DNA from: Cladochytrium replicatum
Lineage: Eukaryota > Chytridiomycota > Chytridiomycetes > Cladochytriales > Cladochytriaceae
Direction of reading: 5' to 3'
Length of the DNA stretch: 64,000 nucleotides
Assembly: GCA_025526935.1 (NCBI GenBank)
Contig: JAHLKD010000116.1
Span: 99,875 to 163,874, forward strand
Made by a program: the position numbers and the translations under genes. The notes beneath the pieces are model-generated. The model was given only the letters and a program-made list of their open reading frames with translations. It ran no database searches and was not told the DNA's origin. Positions 11,886-21,443 of this stretch are shown one piece after another; position 1 is the stretch's first letter, and every line of letters starts with the position of its first letter.

Positions 11886-13575
11886 ATGGGGCTGTTGGAA
11901 ATAACACCGAAACGACTGGCATTCTACGCCTTTTGGGCTTCGACTAACATTGCACTTTTCGTATACGGGTTCTTGTAAGCCAATAATACTTAATTTCCAT
12001 CTCTGTTTTGACTATCCAGCCCATTTTGTTGTCCAAAGCAAACAAAAGAATGATCCAGGGTTGACTCTGCTTAACTCCATCGGTGGATCCGTCTGGTCTT
12101 CCAGAGGTGCAGGCCTTGCCATGTGCTACACATGCACCTGCCTTCTTGTTCCCGTATGCCGCAACCTGATCGCTGTTCTTCGCACCACACCTATCCGACA
12201 CATCATGGATTTTGACGATAATATCTACTTCCACAAATGCGCGGCGTACGCGAACCTATTCTGGACAATGGTGCATGTCAACGCGCACTACCAGAACTTT
12301 TTCATGGTTGAACTCAAGCTTTTCAGCGCACTCCCATTCCGAGCGTGGCAGATCCACTATACAATGTGGGGTGGCGTGACGGGCCACATTATGCTTGTGA
12401 TCATGTTCCTGATGCACACGTCGGCAAAGATCGAAGTCCGTAGACGCAAGTTTGAGGTGTTCTGGATCACCCACCATCTGTACTTTTTCTACTACTTTTT
12501 GCTGTTCTTCCATGGATACGGATGCTTTGTGAAAACGGGAACGGGACAGTGCCGACCTTACAGCAACTTTTTCTACACCGCGCCAGTGTTTGTACTGTAC
12601 TTCCTCGAGCGCTGTCTTCGCGAATACCGCGCACGGCAGTTCACGGCCCTGATCAAAGTCGTCTTTCACCCTGGAAACACAATGGAGCTGCAGTTTGAAA
12701 AACCATCATTCAAGTACAAACCGGGTCAATACTTGTTCATCAACATTCCTGATGTTTCCAAGTTGGAATGGCATCCTGTAAGTTAACTATCGCCCTCGAC
12801 CTTGTTTCCAATGATTCTGATGCATTGATTTTTGTAGTTCACAATCACATCGACACCGGAGGAAGGTTTTGTCTCCATCCACATCCGAATTGTTGGCGAT
12901 TGGACACGAAAGGCCTCGCAACTCCTCGGCGGCTACCAAAACGCCAAGGTACTCCCAACCATCCGCGTAGATGGCCCCTATGGCGCACCCGCAGAAGACT
13001 TTTACAATTACAGTGTCGGTGTCCTGGTCGGCGCAGGTATCGGCGTCACACCTTCCGCCTCCCTCTTGAAATCCGTTTGGTACCGCTACTACCGCAAAGC
13101 ACCCATGAAGCTCAAGAAGGTGTACTTCTTCTGGATCAACCGCGACAAGGAAGCCTTTGAATGGTTCCATTCTCTCCTGGCGACGCTCGAGGAATCCGTT
13201 CCGACGAGTTTCCTGGAGATCCACGTGTACTTGACCGGGAAGCTCTCGGTGGATGATATCCAAAACATTGTGCTGAATAACGACGACGAGGTGGATCCTT
13301 TGACTGAGCTCAAAACTCGGTGCCACTATGGCAGACCGAGCTGGGACAAGATATTCGCGAGCGTCGGGGCAGCGAATAACAGCTTTGGTGCGAGCGAAGT
13401 CGGTGTGTTTTATTGTGGTAAGCGAGCAAAGTAGTGCAATCGATTTATTAGCAGAATTGATGTTGTCTGTTGCTGTGTAGGTCCCAATCCGCTGGCTGAA
13501 ACATTGAGGAGTGCGTGTAGGCAGGCAAAGTCGAACGGCGGGACCAAGTTTGTTTTCAGGAAAGAGAAGTTCTGA
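11886..13575 (+). CDS. nox: NADPH oxidase, NoxA-like (copy 3)
   Basis: Four exons, 11886-11974, 12039-12777, 12838-13417 and 13481-13575, give 500 residues. Exon lengths 89, 739, 580 and 95 equal those of copy 2 exactly, which supports both models. Introns are 64, 60 and 63 bp. The start is MGLLEITPKRLAFYAFW. The haem histidines (YFHK, VHVNAH, ITHHLYF), HP-FTIT flavin motif, GPYGAPAED and GAGIGVTP nucleotide loops and final FRKEKF are all intact. It is transcribed in the opposite direction to copies 1, 2 and 4, so the duplication was followed by inversion or was dispersed locally. An intact superoxide-generating membrane oxidase is expected. Confidence 0.94.
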
Positions 13576-13954
13576 AATGCAAAACAATCTGCGACATGCT
13601 GCAGCTCAACGTCAAACTTTTTCGGGGATATTATTATTTCATCGCACCGTTGTCATCACTCTCTTTTTTGGACTATTCTTCATACTTGGCAAACATGCCA
13701 GCAAAAGAAGTATTTTTTTGGACATATCACACAAAGGGAGCGTGAGTGATCATAGTTTAAGACGCTTGGTGGTCCCATCGAACTGACACTGAATACCCGT
13801 GCGATGACAGAAGACAAAGTACATAAACTCCAAACTTTAAAACATGTTTTGCCCTGGAGGGAGCATCCCATTAGGGCGAACCGCAGCATATCTCGTTTCT
13901 CAGCTCTTTCCTCTCTGCAGATACGCATCTCCTCCATCATGAGATCCAACTTCT
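13576..13954. other. Spacer downstream of Nox copy 3
   Basis: No gene start seen. The right part, from about 13,680 on the minus strand, continues the coding frame of the next remnant (MMEEMRICREERAEKRD), so the remnant may end near 13,680. Confidence 0.3.
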
Positions 13955-14898
13955 TCAACTGTCTGCCGCCATCTGCTTTGTCCTGAACTCGCCGTCTTGT
14001 TTGATCCTAGCCAACTCTACCTCCCTGTTTAACTCTGCTACTCTCACTCGCGCTTCGCTGTCGCCCAGGCCCCTTTCTTGCAGGTACTTCTGGGGATTTG
14101 CGCCTCGCTTTTTAATCCAACTAACCCTACCTCCAAGATCAATGTCATCATCTTCACTGTCGGAACCGTCAGGAGTAGCTGAAACAGAGCGCTTGCGAGG
14201 ATTCGATTTTGCAGGAGTCTTTCTAAGTGTCTTTTCCTTCGCTTTGGGTTGTGGTGTTGGAACATCATATTCAACATCCTCGGGATTGGAGCCTTTCCTT
14301 TTCGGGTTTTTGGCAATTGTGTCTTCTTCGTCAAATGATTCTTCACCACCCATGTGGTGCAACTCCCTCTGATCTTCCGATCCAGTTCCGCCCACTGCCC
14401 TCAGGATCGGCTTCACCATCCAAGCTGTTTTCCTGAGGATTCATTTCAAAGGAGATTATCGGCATCATCAATGCTTTCTTTGCGACGGCCACCAGCAAGT
14501 CTCCGTGATATAGCGGCAGCAGTCTCTTCGGTTGGCTCCGGAGGTGCGTTGCTTCCAATTCGTTGACCCATGAATGCATCAAGCCGATCACAATCGCGGT
14601 GTGTTCCTTTAATGGTTTCAATTCTTGTTTGGCCTGATTGAATGCCTTCGGAAATTTTGCATCTGCAAGTTTCTTCTCAAGGCTTTCGATGCAGTCTTCT
14701 TTTCTTCCCATCGGTTTTCGCGGATCTGTGGGAGGATTTTACCCCAGAGTTTCTGTACTGGTCATACCAGGTGGATCCAACTTCAGCGACGACCTCCTCA
14801 AGGGTGGAGTAAAGTATTTGGTTTGCGTCGCGAGACCATTGCTCTTTCTTGCCAGTCTTTGCCCACCCCAGGTTGTAATATCGTGTTGAGCTCAGCAA
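13955..14898 (-). pseudogene. Unrecognised charged, coiled-coil gene remnant
   Basis: Three minus-strand frames follow one another. 14898-14677 contains EQWSRDANQILYSTLEEVV and WYDQYR. 14711-14343 contains ESLEKKLADAKFPKAFNQAK and AKKALMMPI. 14419-13955 is acidic and basic, with a nuclear-signal-like KSNPRKRSVS, an SDSEDDD patch and a helical tail VAELNREVELARIKQDGEF. Order and spacing suggest one protein broken by frameshifts or by introns I could not place. The tryptophan-rich first part recalls Myb/trihelix-like DNA-binding proteins encoded by transposons, but the match is weak. Function is unknown. Confidence 0.4.
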
Positions 14899-15345
14899 CG
14901 TCAGGAGTCGCGAGATTGCACTGGTGCTCGATCCGTCATTTGGTTCTGCTCTTCAACTTGTGGTGCGATCACCATTCCCGCATTCCGGCTGCTGGTTCCT
15001 TTATTCACTGAAGATGACATCTAGGAAGTGGCCTAAGGTAAATCAAGTCCATACAGCGTTCCTGAGGATGCTGTTCTTTGATGCGCTGGATCTCCCACGC
15101 CGAAGGCTTCGGATTGGTTGGTTGTTTCAGCGACCCTAATGCAAGCGGGCTGAATATTACAACGCGGGAACTTCGAATCCCCCTAATATTCGAAACAAAA
15201 TTTAAGCTTGGATTTTCTCTTCAGGTGGCGAGTGAAAAGCATAGACGTCCGTACATAGAAAGGGGGAAAGCATGGACGTCCGAACATTAAAAGGAGGGGA
15301 TCGGGCGAAATCATTCAAGTCCACTTATCGCCCAGTATGGAAATA
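14899..15345. other. Spacer, no gene seen
   Basis: About 450 bp with short frames only. A near-duplicate 'gacgtccg(t)aca' phrase at about 15,245 and 15,278 is the only internal repetition noticed. Confidence 0.3.
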
Positions 15346-15396
15346 ATGGGATTGTGGGAGATCACGCCAAAGTGCCTTGCATTCTATGCCTTTTGG
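15346..15396 (+). pseudogene. Orphan first exon fragment of a fifth NADPH oxidase copy
   Basis: Seventeen codons read MGLWEITPKCLAFYAFW, the start of the Nox proteins at this locus (copy 3 has MGLLEITPKRLAFYAFW). After TTTTGG the match ends abruptly, and no other oxidase exon follows downstream. Instead, the sequence runs into the 3' end of a LYC1-like remnant on the other strand. It is a breakpoint fragment, not a gene. Confidence 0.85.
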
Positions 15397-16499
15397 AAGC
15401 GACGGCAAGGACCACTTTGTTCTCGTCACTGTCGAGATACCGGCCGGAAAACCTCCCTTCGCCACGAAATTCTTTCCGTCAACGGACTCCCAGATCGCGC
15501 CCGCATCCCAACATACCACCTTTTCCAATCACCCCTGTACGCCTCGAGAGCATCGCCTCTCCCAACAGCGCGTGCAGGCTTGGTGGAGCCGTCCTGTCTT
15601 ATGTACCTGAACTTCAGCAAGTTAAGCTTGGAGTCCTTGAAATCGCGTTTCCACAACACAAAAAGGTCGCTGCTAGACCCAGCATCCCACCGTGCATCCG
15701 CGACGCTCGCACGAGTCACTTCACTTCGTTCCACAAAATTTTCATAATAAAACTTCGACCGTTTGAGATGCCAGCGCACGCTGTCACCGTCAAGGGGAAT
15801 CGCAAAATGGATTGCATCAGGTCTCAGCGGACTTTGCGAGGTCTGATTCGAGGGATGTAGATCGGTCCGTACTATTTCGTTGATTTCGGAAGCATCGATC
15901 CAGACCAACTGTTCGGAGCTTGCAGCGACTTCCGCCCATGCAGGCACAGAACCCAAGGATGTAGCGACATGGATCTCAGTGTGCACCACTTTATGCGTAA
16001 CCCAGCCCTGTTTTGCGTAAAGATGTGGTCGATGTCCGAGTACAGAATCGAACCTCTGCAAGTTCTGTCCCGTCGTGCCACAGCCGAGTGTATTTCGCCA
16101 CGACAAATTCAGGGCTTCGACCTCAATAACTCGATCATGGTCGAAGCGTACCCTTTGCCGCCGTGGGGTTCGGAAGTGTAGACTGGAGAGATGGTGTGGA
16201 TCCTGATGCGGAGGTCCAGTGAGCCAGGCAGACGCACCAATGCTTCGTGCTCGTTGGTTTCGCAGCAGGATCTCGTCGGGAGACGGGGGGTTCGATGAGG
16301 ACCCAGGGTGTGAAGTGCTTTTGCGAGAATGGTGGGTGGCCTCACGGTCGAAGAATTCGAGTGGAGAGAGTTTCGGTGTACCCCAGCTATTCGACGACAA
16401 CGCCTTGAGTTCGAAACATCCAATAGCGGTTAAGAACATAAACATACGAAGGATTGCATAGTTGGTTGGTGAATAGGACCTCCACCAGGGAGAGGACAC
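15390..16499 (-). pseudogene. LYC1-like GNAT acetyltransferase, frameshifted
   Basis: Minus-strand pieces, in order, match the fungal LYC1-type N-acetyltransferase layout. WGTPKLSPLEFFDREATHH near 16,380 comes first. The acetyl-CoA loop ISPVYTSEPHGGKGYAST (about 16,180) follows, then SILYSDID and LYAKQGW (about 16,030) in neighbouring frames. After these come AIHFAIPLDGDSVRWHLKRS (about 15,790), SDLFVLWKRDFKDSKLNLLK (about 15,640) and KVVCWDAG near 15,520. The frame changes at least four times, once within the space of a few codons. LYC1 proteins acetylate lysine in lysine catabolism; this copy cannot. Its 3' end abuts the orphan Nox exon. Confidence 0.75.
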
Positions 16500-17144
16500 A
16501 CAGCAAGGGCGAGGGCAGAGGGCATTTCTGTAAGTGATGATCGATCAGAAGTTCTTATTTTCAAGTTGCTAAGGGGATAATGTCCTGAAAAACAAGCTTT
16601 AGTACTTATCAGTATTAGATTTCAATGGATAACAAATACAGTACAGTATCCATAATGCTATGAAATTGGGCATGGTCGTCTGAGTTTGCATCGGCTTGGT
16701 TAGAGAACAAGCTGGAAGTATAGATCATTCTTATTGCCTTTTAAGCGTACTCACTCCATCGTGGTTAGGACACGATACCCACACGTCCCACAACAAGAGC
16801 AAAAACATTTTTTCCCGCAACGACAGCATTAAACTGTCCCAACAAAATGGCAGGACTTAGGAGAGGACGGAAGGTTGTGCACAAACTAAGATTCAATAAT
16901 GTGGTTAGGAGACCATTTATGAGGAAATCGAGCTTAAATTTCTTCATAGAATAGAACGGCACAGACAACCAAAAACACGGTGTGATATTTGTACTTTGAA
17001 ACTTCTAGTTCTTGCCGATGTCAAAGCTACAGTGAATCATAAACCAGCAGAAATCATCGGTAGAATCCTGATCCAACTGGCATATCCACTGGGCTAGCAT
17101 CAATGGTCCCATCAATTGAGTGGTGGAGATAAAAAGGCATCCAA
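16500..17144. other. Intergenic, no gene seen
   Basis: AT-rich, with only short frames. A 67-codon minus-strand frame at 16,765-16,968 has some hydrophobic text but no family signature. Confidence 0.3.
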
Positions 17145-17660
17145 ATGTTCCAAAATGTCATCGCTGGGAAGACTTCCCATGAAACCGGCTGGGGATCCCA
17201 TTGCCCGATCTATGAATGTTCAAACAGCTCATTGGTCAAGAAAATGCGCAGTTACGGATGGGAGGGTGAGATCGATGACTCATCAATAACCACCGCTTTG
17301 AACGGAGTCGCCGTTTCCACTGAAGTCGGCGCACAGACCAACAATGCAGCAGTCAGATCTGCTGGGGAAAAAAACCATGGATCTAGCCAAAATCGAACGA
17401 CCTTACCTCACACAGTAACCCTACCCGCATTTATTCCAACAGCGATCAGAACAACCAAAGCCGTCCTCGTCAAAGAATATACGCAGAACACAAGGGATCA
17501 TAGCAACTACTGGCTTTGCCTACGGTGTTTTCATGCGATTCTTTGCAGATTTGGGAGGTGTCTCATATCCCGAGAGTGCATTGAATACTCTGGTATCGCT
17601 CAAGAATCAGACGACGGAACCTTTAACTAAATTGTACACTTAACCCAAGCTTCAAAATGG
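17145..17660 (+). CDS. Possible small membrane protein, exon structure unresolved
   Basis: The ATG frame at 17145-17630 is open for 161 codons. Its end is less protein-like than a neighbouring plus-strand frame that reads IIATTGFAYGVFMRFFADLGG and ends around 17,640. A frameshift or a missed intron near 17,480 could join TVTLPAFIPTAIRTTKAVLV to that hydrophobic segment. I do not recognise the family. It could equally be a decayed gene. Confidence 0.25.
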
Positions 17661-18488
17661 TGTGTGCTGACGTTCCAAAACTGTGTTGAATATTTGTTGA
17701 CTCCCTCTTTGTGATGAACTATGTGGTGAATCGCTGTTGTGGGAGTAGGGGAAAACTCCGGTTACTTCGTGGTTGGGTAGATTTTATACAGATACGGTTT
17801 GATTACTAAACCACCGTTCTCAATAAGTAGATATTCCTGTTGATTGCTAAATAGTGCTTCAATCAGACAGTGAATTCTTTGTTCCTAAACGAGAACAAAA
17901 AATACCATCAGAAACTGCAATTCACAGTTAGGCACTTTACATCCACTGTATGGATGAAATTGAGAAAAGGGCCGACAGCTCAGAGATCTTGAGCCATTCA
18001 TCGCAGTTTATGCTGAGTAAGTGTTACGGATACCAATCTCTTCCTTTTTTAGGAATGTAATTGCGGATTCTCGAACCAACTGTCTCAACACAAATAAAAG
18101 TTCACTTCGGATTGTATATTTCTTATGACAACAAGATCCGAAGGGAAACAAACGGTGCAAGAAAAGATATAAAAGAATTCACTGTTGTAGCAGCCAAAAC
18201 GGCATCGCTAAAAAACGCTCTAACCGACAGAAAGAAAAAAGAAAAACTGATCCGCATCGGAATCAAAAATAAAATAGAGGGATACAGAACAGTGAAGCAA
18301 TAACTCCATACTCTTTCTTAAATGACCCAACCTTAGAACTGAAGAACCCGAAAATGGCCTGTAAACAAAAAGCCAAAACGATTACACAAGCCATTTCCCA
18401 CACATACACAAAAGTCAAAACAGAAAAAATGGATACAAAACAGCTCCAATGCACTCAATTCAATTTGATCTCAACTGCCCTGGCAATC
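17661..18488. other. Intergenic; contains one copy of a dispersed repeat
   Basis: No gene seen. The part at about 17,800-17,890 resembles 37,530-37,612 and is listed separately. Confidence 0.35.
17800..17890 (+). repeat. Dispersed repeat A, copy 1
   Basis: Shares an interrupted match with 37,530-37,612, with blocks such as ATTACTAAxCCAC, CAATAAGTAxATATT and AATAxTGCTTCAATCA. Family unknown; probably a fragment of an old mobile element. Confidence 0.55.
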
Positions 18489-19460
18489 TTACTCATCATC
18501 GCTCATGTTTGCCTCAAGCTCCTGCACGCGAGCCTCAAGGCTGGCCTTAATCTCCTCCAACTCCGCAACCTTGGCTTCAAAGCTGTCCCGCTCCTCCTCG
18601 AGAATCTTCAACCGCTCCTCGAGAGAGTCAACCTTCTGCATCCGCTTCTGCCTCGACCGCCTCGCAGCCTCAGTGTTCTTCAAGCGCTTTCGCGCAAGCT
18701 CGGCCGCAATGATCTCGGGGTCGGTAGGTCGGATCTTTTTCTTCCTTCCAACCTTCTTCTTCACCTTGATGGGAAGCCCAGTGATGGGGTCGATCGCAGG
18801 CGGGGGAGGAGGCTCGGTAAAAGTCTCAGCCTTTGGGGCAGGAGGGAGAGGAGCGGTAGGGAGCGGGAAACTGATCGCGGGCTCAGAGGACTTCTTCTCG
18901 CGAACCATGTTGAGCAACATTGCCGCAAAAGACAAGTCCACCGCAGGAGCAGGAGTCACGGGAGGGGGAGGAGGCAACGCAGACTGAGCGTTTGACAACA
19001 TTTGGGCAGTCAAAGCAGCCAACGCATTTGTACCAACATCAACACCCATCAGCCCACTTCCGCTCATCGCATTACCGAGCAATGCCTGCGCAAACTGGAG
19101 GGACGGCGAGCCGCCACTAACAGGAACGGCAGGAGGCAAAATATCGAACAACCCAGACGCAGGGGAGTGCGAGGACGTGAACGGCATGTCGGGAGATGGT
19201 GCCAAGCTGTTGGCCGAGAGACCTGGAGTAAGAAGGGCCTCAAGAGAAAGCTCTTCAACGGGAATGGTCATCGATTCGAGCGGAGAGGTATCCATGAAGG
19301 GGGAGGTCTGCTCCGAGTAAGGGGAGCTGAAGATTCCCTCAGAGGTCATCGAACTGAGGAAGGCAAACGGGTCCTCGACGGCCTGAGACACAGACGAGGA
19401 GTCTCCGAAAACAGCATTGCCACCAAGCAAAAGGGCAAGTTGGGTGTTCAGGTCTTCCAT
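18489..19460 (-). CDS. bZIP transcription factor, Gcn4/Cpc1 type
   Basis: A 323-residue nuclear DNA-binding activator. The C-terminus has a basic region preceded by KKKVGRKKKIRP. It continues as NTEAARRSRQKR (262-273), the Gcn4-class contact motif. An evenly spaced zipper follows at L280, L287, F294, L301, L308 and L315. The rest is rich in Pro, Ser and acidic-hydrophobic patches, as in activation domains. I chose the ATG at 19460; the frame extends further up only through a TTG. In Gcn4/Cpc1 proteins the targets are amino-acid biosynthesis genes. Three short upstream ORFs in the leader suggest translational control. It is transcribed away from the gene at 20256. Confidence 0.88.
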   Translation of the reverse strand: MEDLNTQLALLLGGNAVFGDSSSVSQAVEDPFAFLSSMTSEGIFSSPYSEQTSPFMDTSPLESMTIPVEELSLEALLTPGLSANSLAPSPDMPFTSSHSPASGLFDILPPAVPVSGGSPSLQFAQALLGNAMSGSGLMGVDVGTNALAALTAQMLSNAQSALPPPPPVTPAPAVDLSFAAMLLNMVREKKSSEPAISFPLPTAPLPPAPKAETFTEPPPPPAIDPITGLPIKVKKKVGRKKKIRPTDPEIIAAELARKRLKNTEAARRSRQKRMQKVDSLEERLKILEEERDSFEAKVAELEEIKASLEARVQELEANMSDDE

Positions 19461-19471
19461 GTTTTGAAAAT

Positions 19472-19526
19472 CTGTTGACAAACTGTTACACTCCAGGAAG
19501 AATGTAGATGATTTCGATTTTCTTAC
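19472..19526 (-). other. Probable 5' leader intron of the bZIP gene
   Basis: A strong donor ACAG|GTAAGA (donor G at 19526) and an acceptor AACAG (19473-19472) bound 55 bp, the usual intron size here. The 3' splice site lies 11 bases before the start codon. Confidence 0.5.
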
Positions 19527-19688
19527 CTGTGAACGGCTGATGGAAATGATCTGTTTAAGACTTCGGTCGAAGTGAGAAATTGTGAAAGTTTGTGTAGGTT
19601 TGATCGAAAATTAGTTTCACGGTCAAAGAGTATGTAGAAAAAGCTTCACAGAGGGAAAGTTGGGTGGTATGAATGTTGTGATTTCTGA

Positions 19689-19718
19689 TTAAGAGTAGTA
19701 ATGGCCAAGGAGAGACAT
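19689..19718 (-). promoter_or_regulatory. Upstream ORF 3 of the bZIP leader (9 codons)
   Basis: ATG at 19718 and TAA at 19691-19689; encodes MSLLGHYYS. It is the last upstream ATG before the main start at 19460. Confidence 0.55.
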
Positions 19719-19765
19719 TGTTGTGGGAGGAGAGAACCAAAATGGTTTCTAAGAGGGAAGCAAGT

Positions 19766-19777
19766 TTAAGAAGACAT
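19766..19777 (-). promoter_or_regulatory. Upstream ORF 2 of the bZIP leader (3 codons)
   Basis: ATG-TCT-TCT-TAA at 19777-19766, encoding MSS. A minimal ORF of two or three codons is the type that permits reinitiation in Gcn4 leaders. Confidence 0.55.
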
Positions 19778-19854
19778 GGTGAAGGATTGGTAAAAGGAGC
19801 TCTCCAAAGGAAAACTAGGTGTGTTCAAGAGGGGGGTTGGAAGGTGATTGGGGG

Positions 19855-19887
19855 TCAACAGGACGTTGCAGAGCGTTCGGACGACAT
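19855..19887 (-). promoter_or_regulatory. Upstream ORF 1 of the bZIP leader (10 codons)
   Basis: ATG at 19887 and TGA at 19857-19855; encodes MSSERSATSC. It is preceded by AAA, a favourable start context. Whether the transcript begins upstream of it is not visible. Confidence 0.5.
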
Positions 19888-20255
19888 TTTGAGAGCGAGA
19901 GCGCGCAGGTAGCGAGCGAGAGTTGGACGACGAGCGACGATTAGCACTGTTGAAAAGTAAGATGGTGGTTAATGATATGGTTGCGAGAAGCAGATCAACT
20001 TAAAAAGCAGCAGCACTCCCAGACAGCTCGTCCCCTCTCCCAGCAACTCCTCCGCCGGACACCCAACTCACCTTCATTCTGACTGATTCTTTTTTCGTTT
20101 GAATTTGAAGTGACTGGAAGAAAATCTACAGGGATCCAGTCACATGATATACTCTGCGGGGAGCACTGCCACACACAAGCCATGCACTGTGATTGGAGGG
20201 CTGTGCCTCTAGTACCCTAGGACACTGGCGGATCATATTGTGGAGACACCGGATC

Positions 20256-21256
20256 ATGGCTCGAGGCACTAAGAAGAGCAAGCAGAAGAAGGACGGGAAG
20301 AAATCAGAGCAAAAGGTCCCAAAGACGGACCCTGTACCACCAGCTGATGTGACCCTCCGACCATCTACTACGGCAGCGGCTCAGGAACATCGACGGGCAT
20401 GGGCTCATCAACAACCTTCAAGGTTGGTCACTCTGAGGGTGCGTCAGGTCGACTTTGGATCCTTCCATGACTTTCTGGTGACCCTTCCAAAAGACGCAAC
20501 GGTCCATCGACTACGCTGTGATATCTCTCGTTTCCAACACAACGGTAGAGTAGTTTGTGTGTGTGTGTGGAATCACAAACCGAAAAACGGCTGACACTCG
20601 GACTTGTTTTCGAAGGTGCAGTCCATCCAGACGACGTGATACTGTACCGCTCCAACCCAGTCCCGTCTCCAGATAGCCTGGACGACCCTCCCATGCCCTG
20701 TGAACTCGCAATCCCACAATCAGACGCATTCCTTCCGCTCTCCACCGTCTTTCCCGACCTCCACAACTTCAACTCGTCCCTAGAGCCCTCTCACACATCT
20801 CTCACACAACTCTCCCGCGCTGTCGACATCTCCGCATTCCCACGAGCATGCTACCCGCACCCGTTCACCCATCTCAACGACTACGCGACCCCGATCGCAC
20901 CGGGGGAAAAGCAGCACATGCATGTCGCTGCAAGAAACATCGCGCTTCTGAAGTCGTTCCAGACGAAACAATCCCAAGGGATCGTGAATTGGTCTGGGGG
21001 AACTGCCAGTGTCGGTGGGATGTTGGAACCGAACGCGTTGCCGGTTTGGTACGATGTGTCCGAGAGAGTCGCGGTGGGGCCCGGCGGAGCAAGTTGCGCT
21101 CTGGCTATGTCGGAATGCTGCAGAGCAAAGACGGCTGCTCCTCCACCGAAACCGGCAAGACTAAATGCCTGGGGTTCTCCGTTTTCGATGGCGGCATCTG
21201 GTGTGTCAGTACCGAGTTTGAGGGCTCTGGGTGCAAACTCAACACTGTTTGGATGA
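20256..21256 (+). CDS. Unknown protein with a ubiquitin-fold-like N-terminal region
   Basis: Exons 20256-20544 and 20616-21256 flank a 71-bp intron (donor GTAGAG, acceptor CGAAG, with a TG-rich run inside), giving 309 residues. After a lysine-rich opening (TKKSKQKKDGKKSEQK) there is a stretch of the form TLRVRQVDF...VTLPKDATVHRLRCDI...GAVHPDDVILY. That order of strands and helix resembles ubiquitin-like domains. The rest is Pro/Ser-rich with no motif I recognise. The start is the ATG that opens the lysine-rich segment. It diverges from the bZIP gene, with about 800 bp between the two start codons. Function unknown. Confidence 0.6.
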
Positions 21257-21443
21257 AGTGGGTAGAATGTGCTGACTGATGAAGTGGATGCTTTTTGGAT
21301 CGAGCTTACAGAGTGCGGAACAATAACTAATACCCAATATTGCTGATCGTGAGCGGACATTTTGGAGCGGTCCCAAAAGAGTCGCAAAAATAAATGATCA
21401 ATGCTTAATCTGCTCGCACAATTTGCGTTGGGACAGCCCAATT
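21257..21443. terminator. Convergent 3' ends
   Basis: 187 bp between the stops of two convergent genes. An AATAAA occurs at about 21,389 on the plus strand. No hairpin feature stands out. Confidence 0.3.

Noticed and set aside
18505-18987. Plus-strand frame opposite the bZIP gene
   Set aside because: Shadow of the coding strand; the minus strand has the basic region and zipper in perfect register.
20055-20077. A fourth upstream ATG on the minus strand ahead of the bZIP gene
   Set aside because: It opens a frame of about 26 codons near 20,077, but probably lies upstream of the transcription start, close to the divergent gene. Not counted as a uORF.
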